Source of the DNA: Neoscytalidium dimidiatum
Taxonomy: Eukaryota > Ascomycota > Dothideomycetes > Botryosphaeriales > Botryosphaeriaceae
Assembly: GCA_037367355.1 (NCBI GenBank)
Contig: CM074702.1
Coordinates: forward strand, 1,302,001 to 1,366,000
DNA length: 64,000 nucleotides
Direction of reading: 5' to 3'
Position 1 is the first letter of the stretch. Each line of letters starts with the position of its first letter. Below the pieces are notes generated by a model. It was given only the letters and a program-made list of their open reading frames with translations. It was not told where the DNA came from and searched no databases. Shown here one piece after another: positions 45,694 through 57,219 of the stretch. A program made the translations under genes and the position numbers.

Positions 45694-47084
45694 TTTGGGA
45701 GTTCCTTGCAAGAGATTACGGTGATGGGTTGATGTTAGGATCAGGCAAGGGGCCATGTCTTAACTCAGCACACGCCGCAGCCAGACCAGGGGCGACGGTA
45801 GGGCAGCTAGCGCATGATCTTCGAAGGCGACAGGCTGCCAACATCCATGGTTCTCTGCCTTCGCTCGACTTCTCACCGGCATTCTTCAGCTCTAACGGCC
45901 CCTGTGCCAACGGCTCGCACGAGAATAGAACAGCGGCTGACGCCTGCGTCTGCCTGCTCGTCATATTCTTTTCTCCTGGTGCCTGAGGAGCCCCTTCTTC
46001 TCTTCGAAACGCCGCTCGGCATCCCGAAACGGACGGCGCGTGCACCTTAAGAAAAAGCGGCCAGCCGGGCAATCTCGCTTCTGGGCCACTGAGCGGCCGC
46101 CCGCGATACCTAGAGCGGTAACGGTAGAGGGCCTTGATGAGCTTCGGCTGACCTTCTGGCGCTTCTCCCGCAGCCACCAGCCAAACAGCGCGAAGAGCCT
46201 CTTGTTGCGCATCGTCGCCAGCGCCCCACCCGTGGCCGCCGCAATCTGATACTTTATCTCCTGCAGTCACAACACCCGATTGGCAGGACATGCTCCCGTC
46301 GCTTGCTGTCCGCGATTCACCTGCTGGCGCACCAGGGCCCCCTCCAATGTTGCGCTGCAGCGGCGGGCCCGGGTGTCGCTCGCATTGGCTGGAAACAGCT
46401 GTGTGCGTTTGTTTGAAGCAGACCTCATCCCCGACCATGCGGGTCCCGTTGACTTGGAACACCCCAGTAGTTACAGATGCTATACCGTCCGACAAATGAG
46501 AGGCCTGTTTTGTGTCGGCTACTGAAGTCCTCATCTCTCCCTCTGCCAAAATAACCGTTATTCCCACGATCCCTTCTTTTTCGCATCTTCCTCTTCTCTG
46601 CTCATTCCTCGACCAGATACGGCTACGCGAGGAATGTGCGTGATGATGACATCGACGAGTTAATCCCAGAATCCCCATCCCTAGCTCTTCTTCTCCGCGT
46701 TTCTGCTTCATTGGGTCTCGATCGTTATCTTTCCCCAGCTGTTCATTCGTTCACCGCTATCCATCGCCGGGCCGATCTTTCTCGTCGCTCCCTTTCCCGC
46801 GAGCTACCAGTCCCCCAGTCTCACACTCTCCTTGCACAACCGCAGCTTCCGAGACGCACGCCATTACCAGCAATACGCACTCTCGTTTCGAAACCGCATC
46901 GAATAGACACCCCGGTGCCGATCTTTGGACGCCACATTCCCTATCAGGGCCATACCGTTGAAGTTTTATCGCATCCCTCGACCCCGCAGGTCCCTTTCTT
47001 CCACCTCGGGGCGCCTGCAGCTCCTGCCGCTGGCGTCTCCTTACTCTCCATTCAATCCAGTCAAAACAACAAGACGGAGCCGCC
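45694..47084. other. Intergenic between divergent Gig1-like and small membrane-protein genes
   Basis: Contains a 331-codon minus frame (45716-46711) and a 200-codon plus frame (46636-47238). Both are low-complexity and without recognisable domains, and both are probably upstream DNA of the two flanking genes. Confidence 0.45.
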
Positions 47085-47618
47085 ATGGCAACAGTACGAG
47101 ATCCAATGTTCTGGAAACGCTTCTCAAGAGCCATCCATATGGACGAGGAAGCCAATGCTGCCGAGACGCAACAACAACAACAGTCGTCAGACTCGAAGTC
47201 GAGGCCAAAGTTGGAGCATTCGTAAGTCTCATTCCTAAGTTTCTATGACATTGGTCCGCAGAGCAAGAGCCGGCCGGACACGCGTGGACAGTGGCGGTCA
47301 ATACATGGTTGTTCCGAGTGTGATACCCTTCCCGCTACCATCCAGGTACTTGCTTTGACTGTACTCTCGTAGCACTCACCAACATCTCCCTACTACTAAT
47401 CTATCCTCGTCTCTCCATTGCTAACCATATCCTTCAGAGAATCATGGCTCGATCGGGAAAAGGCCAAAAAGCGGCGGCAGTCGTACATGTGCTGGGGCTT
47501 CTGGTTCGGCTTCCTGGGATTCATCGCGGGTATCGTCGTTTTAATAGTGTTTCTCGACAATGCTGGCATCTTCCACAAACTGAACGAGATGACAAATCCG
47601 CATGCCGACGACGACTGA
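47085..47618 (+). CDS. Small single-pass membrane protein, 105 aa
   Basis: Exons 47085-47221 and 47438-47618 join at a Ser codon. N-terminus MATVRDPMFWKRFSRAIHMD, then a Gln run (QQQQQSS) and a basic segment DREKAKKRRQSY just before one strongly hydrophobic helix (CWGFWFGFLGFIAGIVVLIVFL), followed by a short tail ending HADDD. By the positive-inside rule the N-terminus faces the cytosol. The intron has a clean GTAAGT donor and TTCAG acceptor. It looks like a conserved fungal small membrane protein, but I cannot assign a function or organelle. Confidence 0.75.
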
Positions 47619-48231
47619 AAGCCAAGGGCGAGTGCTACGACAGAGAAAGTTGATGCATGCTCTTGCGAAGCTCATTGAACAGTCAAACAAGCTCGAATGA
47701 AGCCATACAAAAATCACGCCGGTGTAAGAAATATCCAGGAGATACAAGGACTCCTGAGGCCGGATGAAGGAAGGGAAGGAAATTTGGAATTGGAGGGCTA
47801 CGGCGTACCACAGTACAGATGGAACGGCTCGAGAGCCAAGTGGCTGGCCCCACGTATGATATCACGATCTGCAGCAGCTTTTTTTATTCAGCAGTACATA
47901 TTAGAGAGATCCAGGAATGGGATGACATTACTGGGCTTCTGTCATTCAAAAGTGGATATCTGATATTCTCAACTTGCTCCTTGAACTTTTTACCACCAAC
48001 GCCATTGCATGAAATTTTTATAAATCGACGAAGAGCCGCCCCTAGAAGACCATGAGCAGCAATACTCCAAAAGGAAGCCAGCTTTGCAACGTACCAAGCA
48101 GCATCCTCGGTCGTGAACACGGCAAATGGGATGTCTACGTGCGTTCGGATGCTGTTTTTCCGGGCTGCCAATGAATCTCCGATAGGGTATATGTTTCCTC
48201 ATTCTCATGACCCTTCCTCGGAACTTTACAT
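47619..48231. other. Intergenic between convergent genes
   Basis: 3' flanks of the small membrane-protein gene and of U2AF. No gene recognised. Confidence 0.5.
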
Positions 48232-49012
48232 CTACCACCTCCTCCTGGTAGGTTCCGGGCTGGGACTCCTGCTAACGCTCCTCTCGTCCCGGCCCCTCAT
48301 CTTCAACCACTTTTTCGTCGACAATTCTAGCTCCCGCTCGAGCTCCGGACTGGGAACCTTGCGATGTATGAAGTTGCAGAAACCGCCTCGTACGCAGCCC
48401 TCGCCGCTGTTAAGACGACAGCACGCTTCGCGGAAATCGGTGACGGGCGAGAGTTCGCAGTAGATGGGGCGCGCGGCGTACCAGCGAGAGTTCAGATCGT
48501 CGCAAGCCTTCTGCGCGCTATCTTCGTATTTGAAACGCGCGTAAACGTTGCCAATGAGATCTAGGTGCAAGCAAGTCAGCAACATGATTCCGACACGCGG
48601 AGGGGGGCGGAATGAAGGGAACTCACGGTCGTTGTTGTTGTCGCACACGACGACCTCCTCCAGCTCGCCATACTTGCACATCTCGCACCAGAAGTCCTCG
48701 TAAAAGGCGTCAAAGTGGTTCTGCAGCTGGCTCGCGTTCATCTTGTTCTTCGGGTCGTAGGCCGGGTTCTGGTAGAGGTTGGGCAGGAGGATGGTCTGCG
48801 AGTACGAGGGTTTGACGTGCTTTCGCGAACAGCGGTCGCCGTGTCTGCAGGCGCCGATTTTGTAGTAGAAGGAGCAGTTGACCCTGTGCAGCGAGTTAGT
48901 TAGGCGACGCGAAACTTGGGGCGAAGCGGGTGCGCGCGCAGACGCGAAGATATGAGGGGAAGACTCACTTGTCCTGCTCGGTACCGAAAATGGAGGCGAG
49001 ATAGTTGGCCAT
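48232..49012 (-). CDS. U2 snRNP auxiliary factor small subunit (U2AF35/U2AF23), 209 aa
   Basis: Recognises the AG at 3' splice sites within the U2AF heterodimer. Exons 48969-49012, 48627-48883 and 48232-48560 join in frame. MANYLASIFGTEQDKVNCSF is the near-invariant N-terminus. Zinc finger 1 (CSFYYKIGACRHGDRCSRKH, CCCH), a U2AF-homology RRM (ELEEVVVCDNNNDHLIGNVY, then ARPIYCELSPVTDF) and zinc finger 2 (CCRLNSGEGCVRGGFCNFIH, CCCH) follow. The tail is short and Arg/Ser-bearing (SVSRSPSPEPTRRRW), reduced compared with the animal RS domain. Introns 1 and 2 fall in conserved blocks, and removing them restores KVNC and DHLIGN exactly. Confidence 0.96.
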
Positions 49013-50419
49013 GGTTGCACGAATGTAGTTGCGGAGGGTGTGAGGTTGTGGCGAGGATGAAGGTGTTGGAGCTGCTCAAGAGCTGGATCGATGTTGAAGA
49101 GCCGCGGCCCGTGCTGACAAACGCGCCAAGCTTTCCCCGAGCCTCGCGAATCCGCCCCCAAGCCTGTCTTCGAGACCCTTCTTTCCGTTCCCGTTGCCCT
49201 TCTCGGTAACCTCACACTGCCCTCGCCTTTGCCACAACCCTTCGTCAGAACACGTTCCGAACCGTGTACATCTATGCAGCTGGGTTAGCGACAGAAGCAA
49301 CGGTGGAAACTTCCTCGCATCAGCGTAATCGGCCATAACACCGGGGTTGCCAGACCAATGGATCTTCCACAAATGACTTCTTCTGGATGTCGCCACGGTG
49401 GGCGACTGAGGAGCTTGCCCTTCAGGTTCCAGCGAGGCAAATTCCGTATAGAAAACGGAAGCAGCCGTTTGAACGTAAATTTCACTGATGCTGTCTAGCC
49501 CTTACCTCTAGACGACTGCATCAACTACCTACAGGTCATCACACGTGAGACCATTGCCGATAATCCTCACTGATGGACGGCTCGTCAGGCATCATACTAC
49601 AAACTTTCAGTTTGCTTCTGTAGATGGCTGACCACTCATGTGTTCAAGCAATGTCAAGCTGTGCCTAAATCGAATAGTCCATGCCTACCGGGCCCGGCAG
49701 CGAAATGAGAACAGCATGAATTAACCCCGTGAAAGGATCGACTCGCAGGTGCAGGAGTAACATGATGGTCCGCGCCGGAGCGCCACAACACTGGCGGGCT
49801 GCTGTTTGCTCCCGCAAGGGGACCGTCCGCTCACCGACTCTAAGCGGTCCGGCAGCCTCTGCGCCGCAGGGCGCTTATCAGTGGCAGACAGGGGCAAGCC
49901 TGGTGCCAAACCACAGCTTTCTGGGACACACCAACATGGGCTCGCATCTCAGCCGCCTTATTCAGTCTTGTGCCTCGCTAACTCCTGGGTAAGAGCCCGA
50001 AATCAGATCTGTGGTTCTTGACTGCGTGCCACCAGAGATCAGCGTGGTCGTCTCGGCCTAGCCTGCGTCTGGCGTCACACGATGCACGAGAGGCCTCGTT
50101 GCTCCCAGTCCCACTGTCCCCGCACGACAAACATGCACAGGACCCGTGCCGGCAGCGCGACGGCGTCGTGCTTGCCCATCCGAACAAATCTTCTTTTCCA
50201 CAGATCGTAAACGGCAGGTGGTCGAATCATCCGGGTAGTCGGTCATTTCGTCAAATCATCCCATCGCGCCCTTAACCTGTTTCGGAAGGTCCACCATGCA
50301 GGTGTTGATCGCGAACCTAGTGATCCACTTGACCCAAGAGCCCCAAATTGACTCGCACAAGCGTCCCCAGCGCCTCCCCCCGTACATATTTGCGCCTGTC
50401 GCCCCATTTATCAGCTGCC
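49013..50419. other. Intergenic between divergent U2AF and S28 peptidase genes
   Basis: 1.4 kb of upstream DNA for both genes. Frames are short and overlapping; no tRNA, repeat or domain recognised. Confidence 0.5.
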
Positions 50420-50426
50420 TATAAAG
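50420..50426 (+). promoter_or_regulatory. TATA box upstream of S28 peptidase
   Basis: TATAAAG lies 95 bp before the start codon at 50515, a good match in sequence and spacing for a fungal core promoter. Confidence 0.45.
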
Positions 50427-50514
50427 ACGCGGATCCACCGCCACTCGCTTGAGCTGGCTGCACCTCTCTTGTCTGAGGCGACCGTCCCTTTACATTTCTG
50501 GGTACCTTGCCAAG

Positions 50515-52325
50515 ATGGTGTTCCGGTCAAGCTTTCGCGCCACTGTGCCTCTGTTGCTTGCTTCGACCTGCATGCAACATGCCCTGGCCATAGGTATCGT
50601 CGGCGGTTCCAAGCAGATGCAGCTACAGGAGATGGCTGAAAGGGGATTATTCCCTGGTAAGTCACTTCGCTCTGCTTCCGATTCGTTCTTCACCTTACAT
50701 CACGAGGCTTACAAAAAAAAAAATAAGATGGCTCTCCAATGGACGCTCCGGCAGGCATCAAGGTCTCTAAGCTCTACACGCCCGCCTTCTCAGCCGCAGC
50801 AAACAACACAGCTGAGGTCATCACCCCGGAGTTCGTGACGCTGCCGCTTGATCACTTTGGCTCTGATGCTGGAACTTTTGAGAACCGCTTCTGGGTCGCC
50901 GAGTCTGGCTACAAGGGAGCCGGTCATCCAGTCTTCATTTATGACGCGGGTGAGGCTGATGCGGAGCCGAACGCCTTGTTCCGCCTGCAGAATTCCACTT
51001 CTTTTTTCAAGCAGATTGTGGACCAGTTCGGCGGCATTGGCATTGTTTGGGAGCACCGCTACTACGGTGCCTCGGTGCCGGTCAACATCAGCCTGGACAC
51101 TCCGCCTGAGGACTTCATCCACTTGACCTCCGAACAAGCCCTTGCCGATGTTCCTGTGTTCGCCGCCAATTTCTCCCGCCCGAACTTCCCGGACATTGAT
51201 CTCACACCCTCTTCCACGCCATGGATCTTCATCGGAGGCTCTTACCCCGGCATGCGCGCTGCCTTCATGCGTGAGTACTACCCGGAGACCATCTTCGCGT
51301 CCTACGCCTCCTCCGCGCCCGTCCAGGCCAAGAACGACATGTCCGTCTACTTCGAACCGGTCTACCGGGGGCTGAACGCCTACGGCTTCGGCAACTGCTC
51401 CAAGGACATCCACGCCGCCGTCAACTACATGGACGACCTGATGGAAGACCCGGCCGCGGCGTCCGCCCTCAAGACGCAGTTCCTCGGCCGCAACGCCAAC
51501 AAGAACTCCAACGCGGGCTTCGGCGACGCACTCTCGACCATCTTCTGGTACTGGCAATCCTACGGCGTCGAGTTCGGCCTGCGCCAGTTCTGCGACTGGA
51601 TCGAGACGGACCACGGCGCGCACAACGCGAGCAACGGCACCGTGGCCGGCGCGGATGGCTGGGCGCCTTCGCGCGGTGCGCGCTTCGTCGTCGAGCAGTG
51701 GGCAACCTGGCCCGACTTCGCCGACACGGTGGGCTCGTTCCTGGACACGGAGTGTGAGGGCCCCAGCCCCTCCACCCACAACGCCACTGCTCCCGAATGC
51801 AACCTGGAGAAACGCTTCGAGGACCCGTCGTCCATCAGCTGGACGTGGCAGTACTGCACGCAATGGGGCTTCCTCCAGTCCGCCAACCTGGGCCCCAACC
51901 AGATCGTCTCGCGGTGGAACAGCCTGCAGCACCAGGCCGACATCTGCCGGCGGCAGTTCCCCACCGCCGACACGGCGCTGCTGCCCGAGTGGCCGCGCGC
52001 CAACGAGACGAACGAGTCGCTGGGCGGCTGGGCCATCCGCCCCAGCAACACGTACTGGAGCGGCGGCGAGTTCGACCCCTGGCGCACGCTGAGCCCGCTG
52101 AGCGCCGAGGACTGGGCGCCGCACCCGACGCTCACGCAGCAGGCCCCCGCGTGCAACGTCAGCACGTCCGAGAGCGAGATCTTCGGCTACGTCATCGCCG
52201 GCGCGCAGCACTGCTACGACTTCCGCACCACGTTCGCGCCCGGCGCCGTGAGCAGGAAGTACTTCACCGACGCGTTGGCCGAGTGGCTGAAGTGCTTCAA
52301 GCCGAGCGGCGGTGCCGGGCATTGA
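50515..52325 (+). CDS. Secreted serine peptidase, family S28 (prolyl carboxypeptidase-like), 579 aa
   Basis: Family S28 enzymes cleave after proline. Exons 50515-50656 and 50728-52325 join at an Asp codon (LFPDGSPMDAPAG). The signal peptide is MVFRSSFRATVPLLLASTCM plus the following residues up to ALA. S28 landmarks: VTLPLDHFGSDAGTFENRFW at the start of the fold, GGIGIVWEHRYYG, nucleophile motif GGSYPGMRAAFMR (Ser), a late FDPWRTLSPL block, and the His in IAGAQHCYDF. Many NxS/T sites indicate a glycosylated secreted protein. It is very GC-rich, with a 510-codon antisense shadow frame. The intron ends in an 11-A tract directly before TAAG instead of a pyrimidine tract. Confidence 0.94.
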
Positions 52326-52684
52326 CTACGCTCGGGCGACGGGCAGGCGGTTCTTAGTGCGTAATGTGTAAAAGTAGATACGGTTATGGGCTGGACGACT
52401 AAATGGAAAAGTTCTCCGATCTCTGCATGAATCTTCCTCTTCGTTTACGGAGACATTGAAAGTGACCGGACAACGCATGGCCGATGTCAGAGAGCGACGC
52501 ACGCCCCATCACCTAGTCGGAGACCCTGGCAATTTGATACGAGTGGAAAAGAGCGTGACAGAGACATATAGCCATCCTACCCGACAAACATTGACATTAA
52601 GGAAACAACGCGGGAAATTTCCTCTTCAGGGCGGCGCCAATGGATCCTCCACTTCATATCGATGAACCCCCAGTAAAGTCCGGA
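52326..52684. other. Intergenic between convergent S28 and laccase 2 genes
   Basis: 3' flanks of the two genes; nothing further recognised. Confidence 0.5.
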
Positions 52685-52860
52685 TCAAATCCCGCTGTCG
52701 TCCTGCTCGATCGGATGCGCCTTCTCCCACACATTCCAGCCCGCACACGTGCGGTTCGTCGCCTCCAGCGTGCCGATCGAGTCCAAGATGTCCGGCTGCC
52801 TCTCCAGAATCTGGAGCGCAAGGCCTGTGTTCGTGGTCAGCTAGGCTGTCTCTTTCTCTC

Positions 52861-52919
<59 letters not shown>

Positions 52920-55219
52920 TACGGGCCGCTATTGCCGAATCGCTCAACGCCAGGGATTTCAGAAAGCCACTTACCAGAACTGGCATGCCACGCGATGTGG
53001 CAGTGCACCAGCCACACGCCCGGGTTGTCGGGCTTGAAAGCCAGCGCGACGTAGCCGTCCGACGGCAGGAAGACGACGTCGCGGCGCGGCGGGTTGGCGA
53101 GGGTGAAGTTCATCGGGTCGACGGACTCGTCGTACGTGGTGTTGGACTGCGCGAGGATGGCGAAGTCGTGGCCGTGCAGGTGAATGGGATGGCCGGCCGG
53201 GATCTCGCGCTTGTTGTCGCCCAGGCGAGACAGGTTGCCGGTGATGACGAGGTAGACGAAGCCGCTGTTGTAGTTGTCTGTTTCGGGTGCGTTAGTGTTT
53301 GAGGTGGGGATTGGGGGAGGGAAAAGAAGGACAGACAGTCGATGACGGCATATTCGGGATTCCACGTCGTGTTCTGCAAGTTGAGGATGGTAGGGTTGGA
53401 AAAGTCCAACCACATAGGCGTGTCGGTCAGATCCCAGCGGAAGGCCTTGTGGAACTGGACCTCGGAGAGGCCGGCCTCATATGTATTGTTGTGCACATTG
53501 TTCTGCGGGTGCGGGTCGACCGTCCACGGGAGAATAGGGTGCAGTAGCTCCTGTGGCTCGTCGTGGCAGTCGGACGGATAGTCGTTTCTGGACGATGTCG
53601 GGAGCGCGGTGCTGCGAGAATCGTAGCGCAGGATACCCGTGACATTGCCATTCCTGTCGACGACGCTGCCGCAGCCGCCGGGCCCGCCGGGGATCTCGGT
53701 GCGGATCCAGTAGTCGCCGGGGTCTGCGTTTGCTTCGACGATGATGTTGTAGCGTTGGCCTTGGAAGTCTTAGCAGGGTGCATGGCGGTCATCCTTCTGC
53801 GACTTTTGAGGGGTACGTACCGATATTTAGTAGCACGGCGTTTGTCTCATAGGGTTCGATGGGTACAAAGTCCGTGGAGATAACTTTAATCTTATGTCCG
53901 TCGATGCTGAAGATGAACGCAGCACCAGCTGACGAGTTGATTAGCCTGATCAAATACCGCTTGCCCTTCTGGAAGGTTCGGGTGTAGTAAGACCCATAAC
54001 CCGGCGCGCAGCGAGATTGATCTTGAGAATGACTGCAGTTGTAGTGACCATGTCCGTTGAGTAGAATACTGTCTCCGACCGGAGGTGTAATATTCCGATT
54101 GGCAGGATCCGATGCCAGCAGTTCTTGAGAGAACACTGCAAACGCTGAGTCGTGAACCCAGTCTGTCATGAGAAGAGGTGTGTCCCATTCTTCGTCCCAT
54201 TGGTCTGATGTAGGTCCATGGAACACAAGTGGGCCGGCAACACCATCAGGATACTGGAGTGAATAATGAGAATGGTACCCTGTGTCTGCGTCAGTGCGAG
54301 GAGATATGAGGGGGATTCATAATGCTTACATGAAGTACCATATTGCTGTACACGGAAGCGGTAGGTGAAAGTCTCACCATAGGCGATAGGGCATTGCGTT
54401 ATTCCTGGGTTTCGTAAGCATTTGTTGATCAGGATACAAACTTAAGGCCGACAGACCATTAACTCCATCCATCTCATTACTGTACTGTTGCCTCACACCA
54501 TGCCAGTGTATGCTGTGCGGGCATTAGTAACGTTCATGAAACGGCATATAAAGAGGAATGCATACGTAGTACCATTAGTTTGGAGATAGTTAGTGGCGTG
54601 AACAATCACCTCATCACCCCAGCAAGCCTCAATCAAGGGGCCTGGGTAAGTGTCGTTGATTACTTTGCCGTAAGGTTTGGAGTAACCATCAGGGAAAAGC
54701 TGGATACATAAGCATATATAATGTTGACGAACCCGATGTATCACTCACCACCTGGTCCTTCAGGTTGATCCAATACTAGATTAATTCAGCTACATGTCAA
54801 GCGCATGGGACCGGATCAAGAGCCTACCTCCCTAGTCACGCCCGTGGGCCAGACATTTTCGTCTGGGAGGATAAGTCAGCGTGAGACAGACGTCAAGAGG
54901 AGATGGTGACGAAGCAAAGATATTAGTAGGATGACGTACAATCTGTGTGAATATCATACTGAGAGAAGTAGGGTTGGTTTGCCCTGCCATCTCTGAGCCA
55001 GCAGCTCCTGTCCCCAGGGGTGTTGCAGCTCTCCCAGCCTTCCATGCTCGGATACGAGCAGGTGAAGCCAGGCGAAGCATTTTCTGGGCGGATTACTACA
55101 CCGCCACCCGGGCCGGAGGAAAGCGGAATCTGGGAGCCGTCCCGATCATAACCGCTGCCGAGTGGAGAAAAGAATGGAAGATTGAGCAGAAGCTCCCAAC
55201 AAGTATTGAAGAACCCCAT
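52685..55219 (-). CDS. Ascomycete laccase 2 (multicopper oxidase)
   Basis: Second asco-laccase, with about ten exons. Copper motifs are all recovered after splicing: TIHWHGVRQQYS, GTSWYHSHYS, HPIHLHGHDF, and HCHIAWHASSGLALQILE with the T1 Cys. It ends in DDSGI, a DSGx C-terminal plug like that of laccase 1. The N-terminus (MGFFNTCWELLLNLPFFSPL) is hydrophobic but not a textbook signal peptide; it is followed by Cys-rich TCSYPSMEGWESCNTPGDRS and then WPTGVTREYW. An upstream in-frame start is not obvious, so residue 1 is uncertain. The last intron (52825-52974) holds adjoining CT and TA microsatellites. No pigment-pathway gene is adjacent. Confidence 0.92.
52868..52919. repeat. Compound (CT)n-(TA)n microsatellite in the last intron of laccase 2
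   Basis: About 13 CT units pass directly into about 13 TA units. On the coding strand this is a TA tract followed by a GA tract, placed between donor 52974 and acceptor 52825. The purine tract replaces the usual pyrimidine tract well upstream of the acceptor. Confidence 0.95.
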
Positions 55220-57219
55220 GGTGTGGGAATCACTAAGTATGAGGGTGAAAGGATGGAAGGGAGCTCCGGACCAGCGACGAGAGACACCAGGCCGTTGAAA
55301 TACAGCACCTTGGGGCCCATGACTGTCTCAACAGCTGAATCCTGCTTACGCCTCCTCGACAAGCTCTCCTCGTCACACAGCAGTTCGTAAATACCAAAGA
55401 GCTTCACATGGCAGGGGTTTCCCGTAGCCCTCAGTGTTTGCCTTACAAGCCTTCACAAGCATCTGACCAGTAAGATGGCCAAATCTGACCCTGGTCCAAG
55501 AGCCACATTCAGAGCTTGACCGACGGTGGGGCCACCCTCGAGGCGGGGCTGGTCAGTCAGACAGCTTTGGACGCTGACGCGGAGGCTTGCAAAAGCCGCA
55601 TTTATGAGGCGAGCTGTTAGTCATCTGATAGACACGGCTGGCTAGAAGATCATGAAGAGGACTCTCTTGAGTGGTGGTCTGAAAAGAAGGATGCCATATA
55701 GAGAAGATGCTTTTTCGAAAGCATATGGAGCATCCCACGTGCTGTGACTGGAGTTTAGTTCTCAAGCGTTCAGGAGCAATCGTTGGGTAGCGGCTGCTGC
55801 AGCCTTGCTACGCTTACTGAAAATCCATAAAGAGGCGCTGGGCTGACAGCGCTAACGTTGTCCGTATCAGAAAAAGCATTGATCCTTAAAGGGATCACGA
55901 TTGGACGGAGGAATGTCTGCAGGCTGGGAATTCCTGTTTGCAAAGCTGAGAGGCTTGAGACAAAGGCGTTCGGAGAGAGCTAAGCGATGGGGATCCCGTT
56001 GCTTTTTTCCCCTATAGAGTGCGGGGGACCGGGCTTCTGGATTCGCCAAGGCGAAAACAGAAGTCTTGGTGCAAGGCGGCGGCTTGTAAGTCGAATATCG
56101 GGTTGGCTGCGGTCTACATATTGCAACGGCAGACTGAGACGTGTTCAGACGCATGCATATGCGGCGAACCGCATAGCACAGCAGTGATGGAGTCGCAGGA
56201 TCCAAAGGCACGCGGCGTAGTTATCCCGAAAAGCACAGCATTGGGGGGCCTGACGGAAGGCAACGGCTCCAGAGAGGTTGTAATCATTTACCGAGAATGG
56301 ATCCAAGGAGCGGAGGAGCGGAGGAGCGGCGGAGCCAGGTAAAGCCGAAGGGCGAGGTTGACGGTGGGGGTCGTTCCGGGCTGGAGGCGTAAGGCTGAGC
56401 TGACAGAGGGTCGATGACTGGCCGCTAGGATGCTTGCGGTCATTGGTCTCACAGACCCTCGGCTGCACACGTCCCAATGGCGAAACGGGCGACGGACGGA
56501 TTCCAAGCCACGCTGATGGGATGACGGACATGCGGCGGGAAGCTTAAGATGGGATCGAGGAGGGCAGCGGAAGCTTACGTCGAAAAGCGTGGAGCTTGTT
56601 GGGTCGAGGGGGGGCACATGGGTGTCGAAAGCTGACAATGCCTGCCTGGCGGCGCTGGACGGCAATTAATCTCAGATCAGGGAAGTTGGATAAAGAGATG
56701 AGGCGCAAGAGCTGCACGAGCACGAGGGCGCAGCCGGCTTTTGAAGCAGTTGACGTCTCGCCCCACCTGCTCTTCTCCACAGCGCCTCGGGGACCATATT
56801 GTCCGCCAGCCTTACACAGTAATGGCGATCACCGGGCGGAGGCCGAAAACGAGGCCATCACGGCCATTTGAGCCCCGAGAGCGATCGACATTTGGCATGG
56901 TATGCGATTGTGTCATGGGCATGTGCCGGACGAGATAGGAAAAGGAGCGGGCTGCTGCTTTTGGCCCCCAGGGCTCCCACGCCGCCGCCCCGACCCGTCT
57001 GCCGTGTCTCCCCTGCTCCCCCCGAAAGCATGGCCCCGTTCGCTTAATCGACGATTCACGTTAGTCATGCCAGCTTTAAGGCTCGATCTGGGCAGGAAGA
57101 CGGGCTCCTCGGTCAAATAGAACCACCGCAGAATATTGGGAGGTGAGTTGTTGCTGTTGTGATGCCTCCGCCGTCTTTCCCAATGCCTCCCTCCTCTCCT
57201 TTCGTTTTTCGTTGTACTG
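55220..57219. other. Intergenic between divergent laccase 2 and MBL genes
   Basis: 2.0 kb of upstream DNA for both genes. Frames such as 55867-56211 and 56145-56531 (minus) have no domain and overlap frames on the other strand. No repeat or RNA gene recognised. Confidence 0.5.

Noticed and set aside
45716..46711. 331-codon minus frame upstream of the Gig1-like gene
   Set aside because: Composition resembles non-coding GC-rich DNA, no domain, and it ends just before the Gig1-like start region; treated as upstream DNA.
46636..47238. 200-codon plus frame overlapping the small membrane-protein gene start
   Set aside because: Overlaps the better supported two-exon gene in a different frame; Ser/Pro/Arg-rich with no domain.
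50790..52322. 510-codon open frame antisense to the S28 peptidase
   Set aside because: Shadow frame of a very GC-rich gene. The plus strand encodes a complete S28 enzyme with all motifs; the antisense product is Arg/Gly/Val/Ala-rich without a domain.
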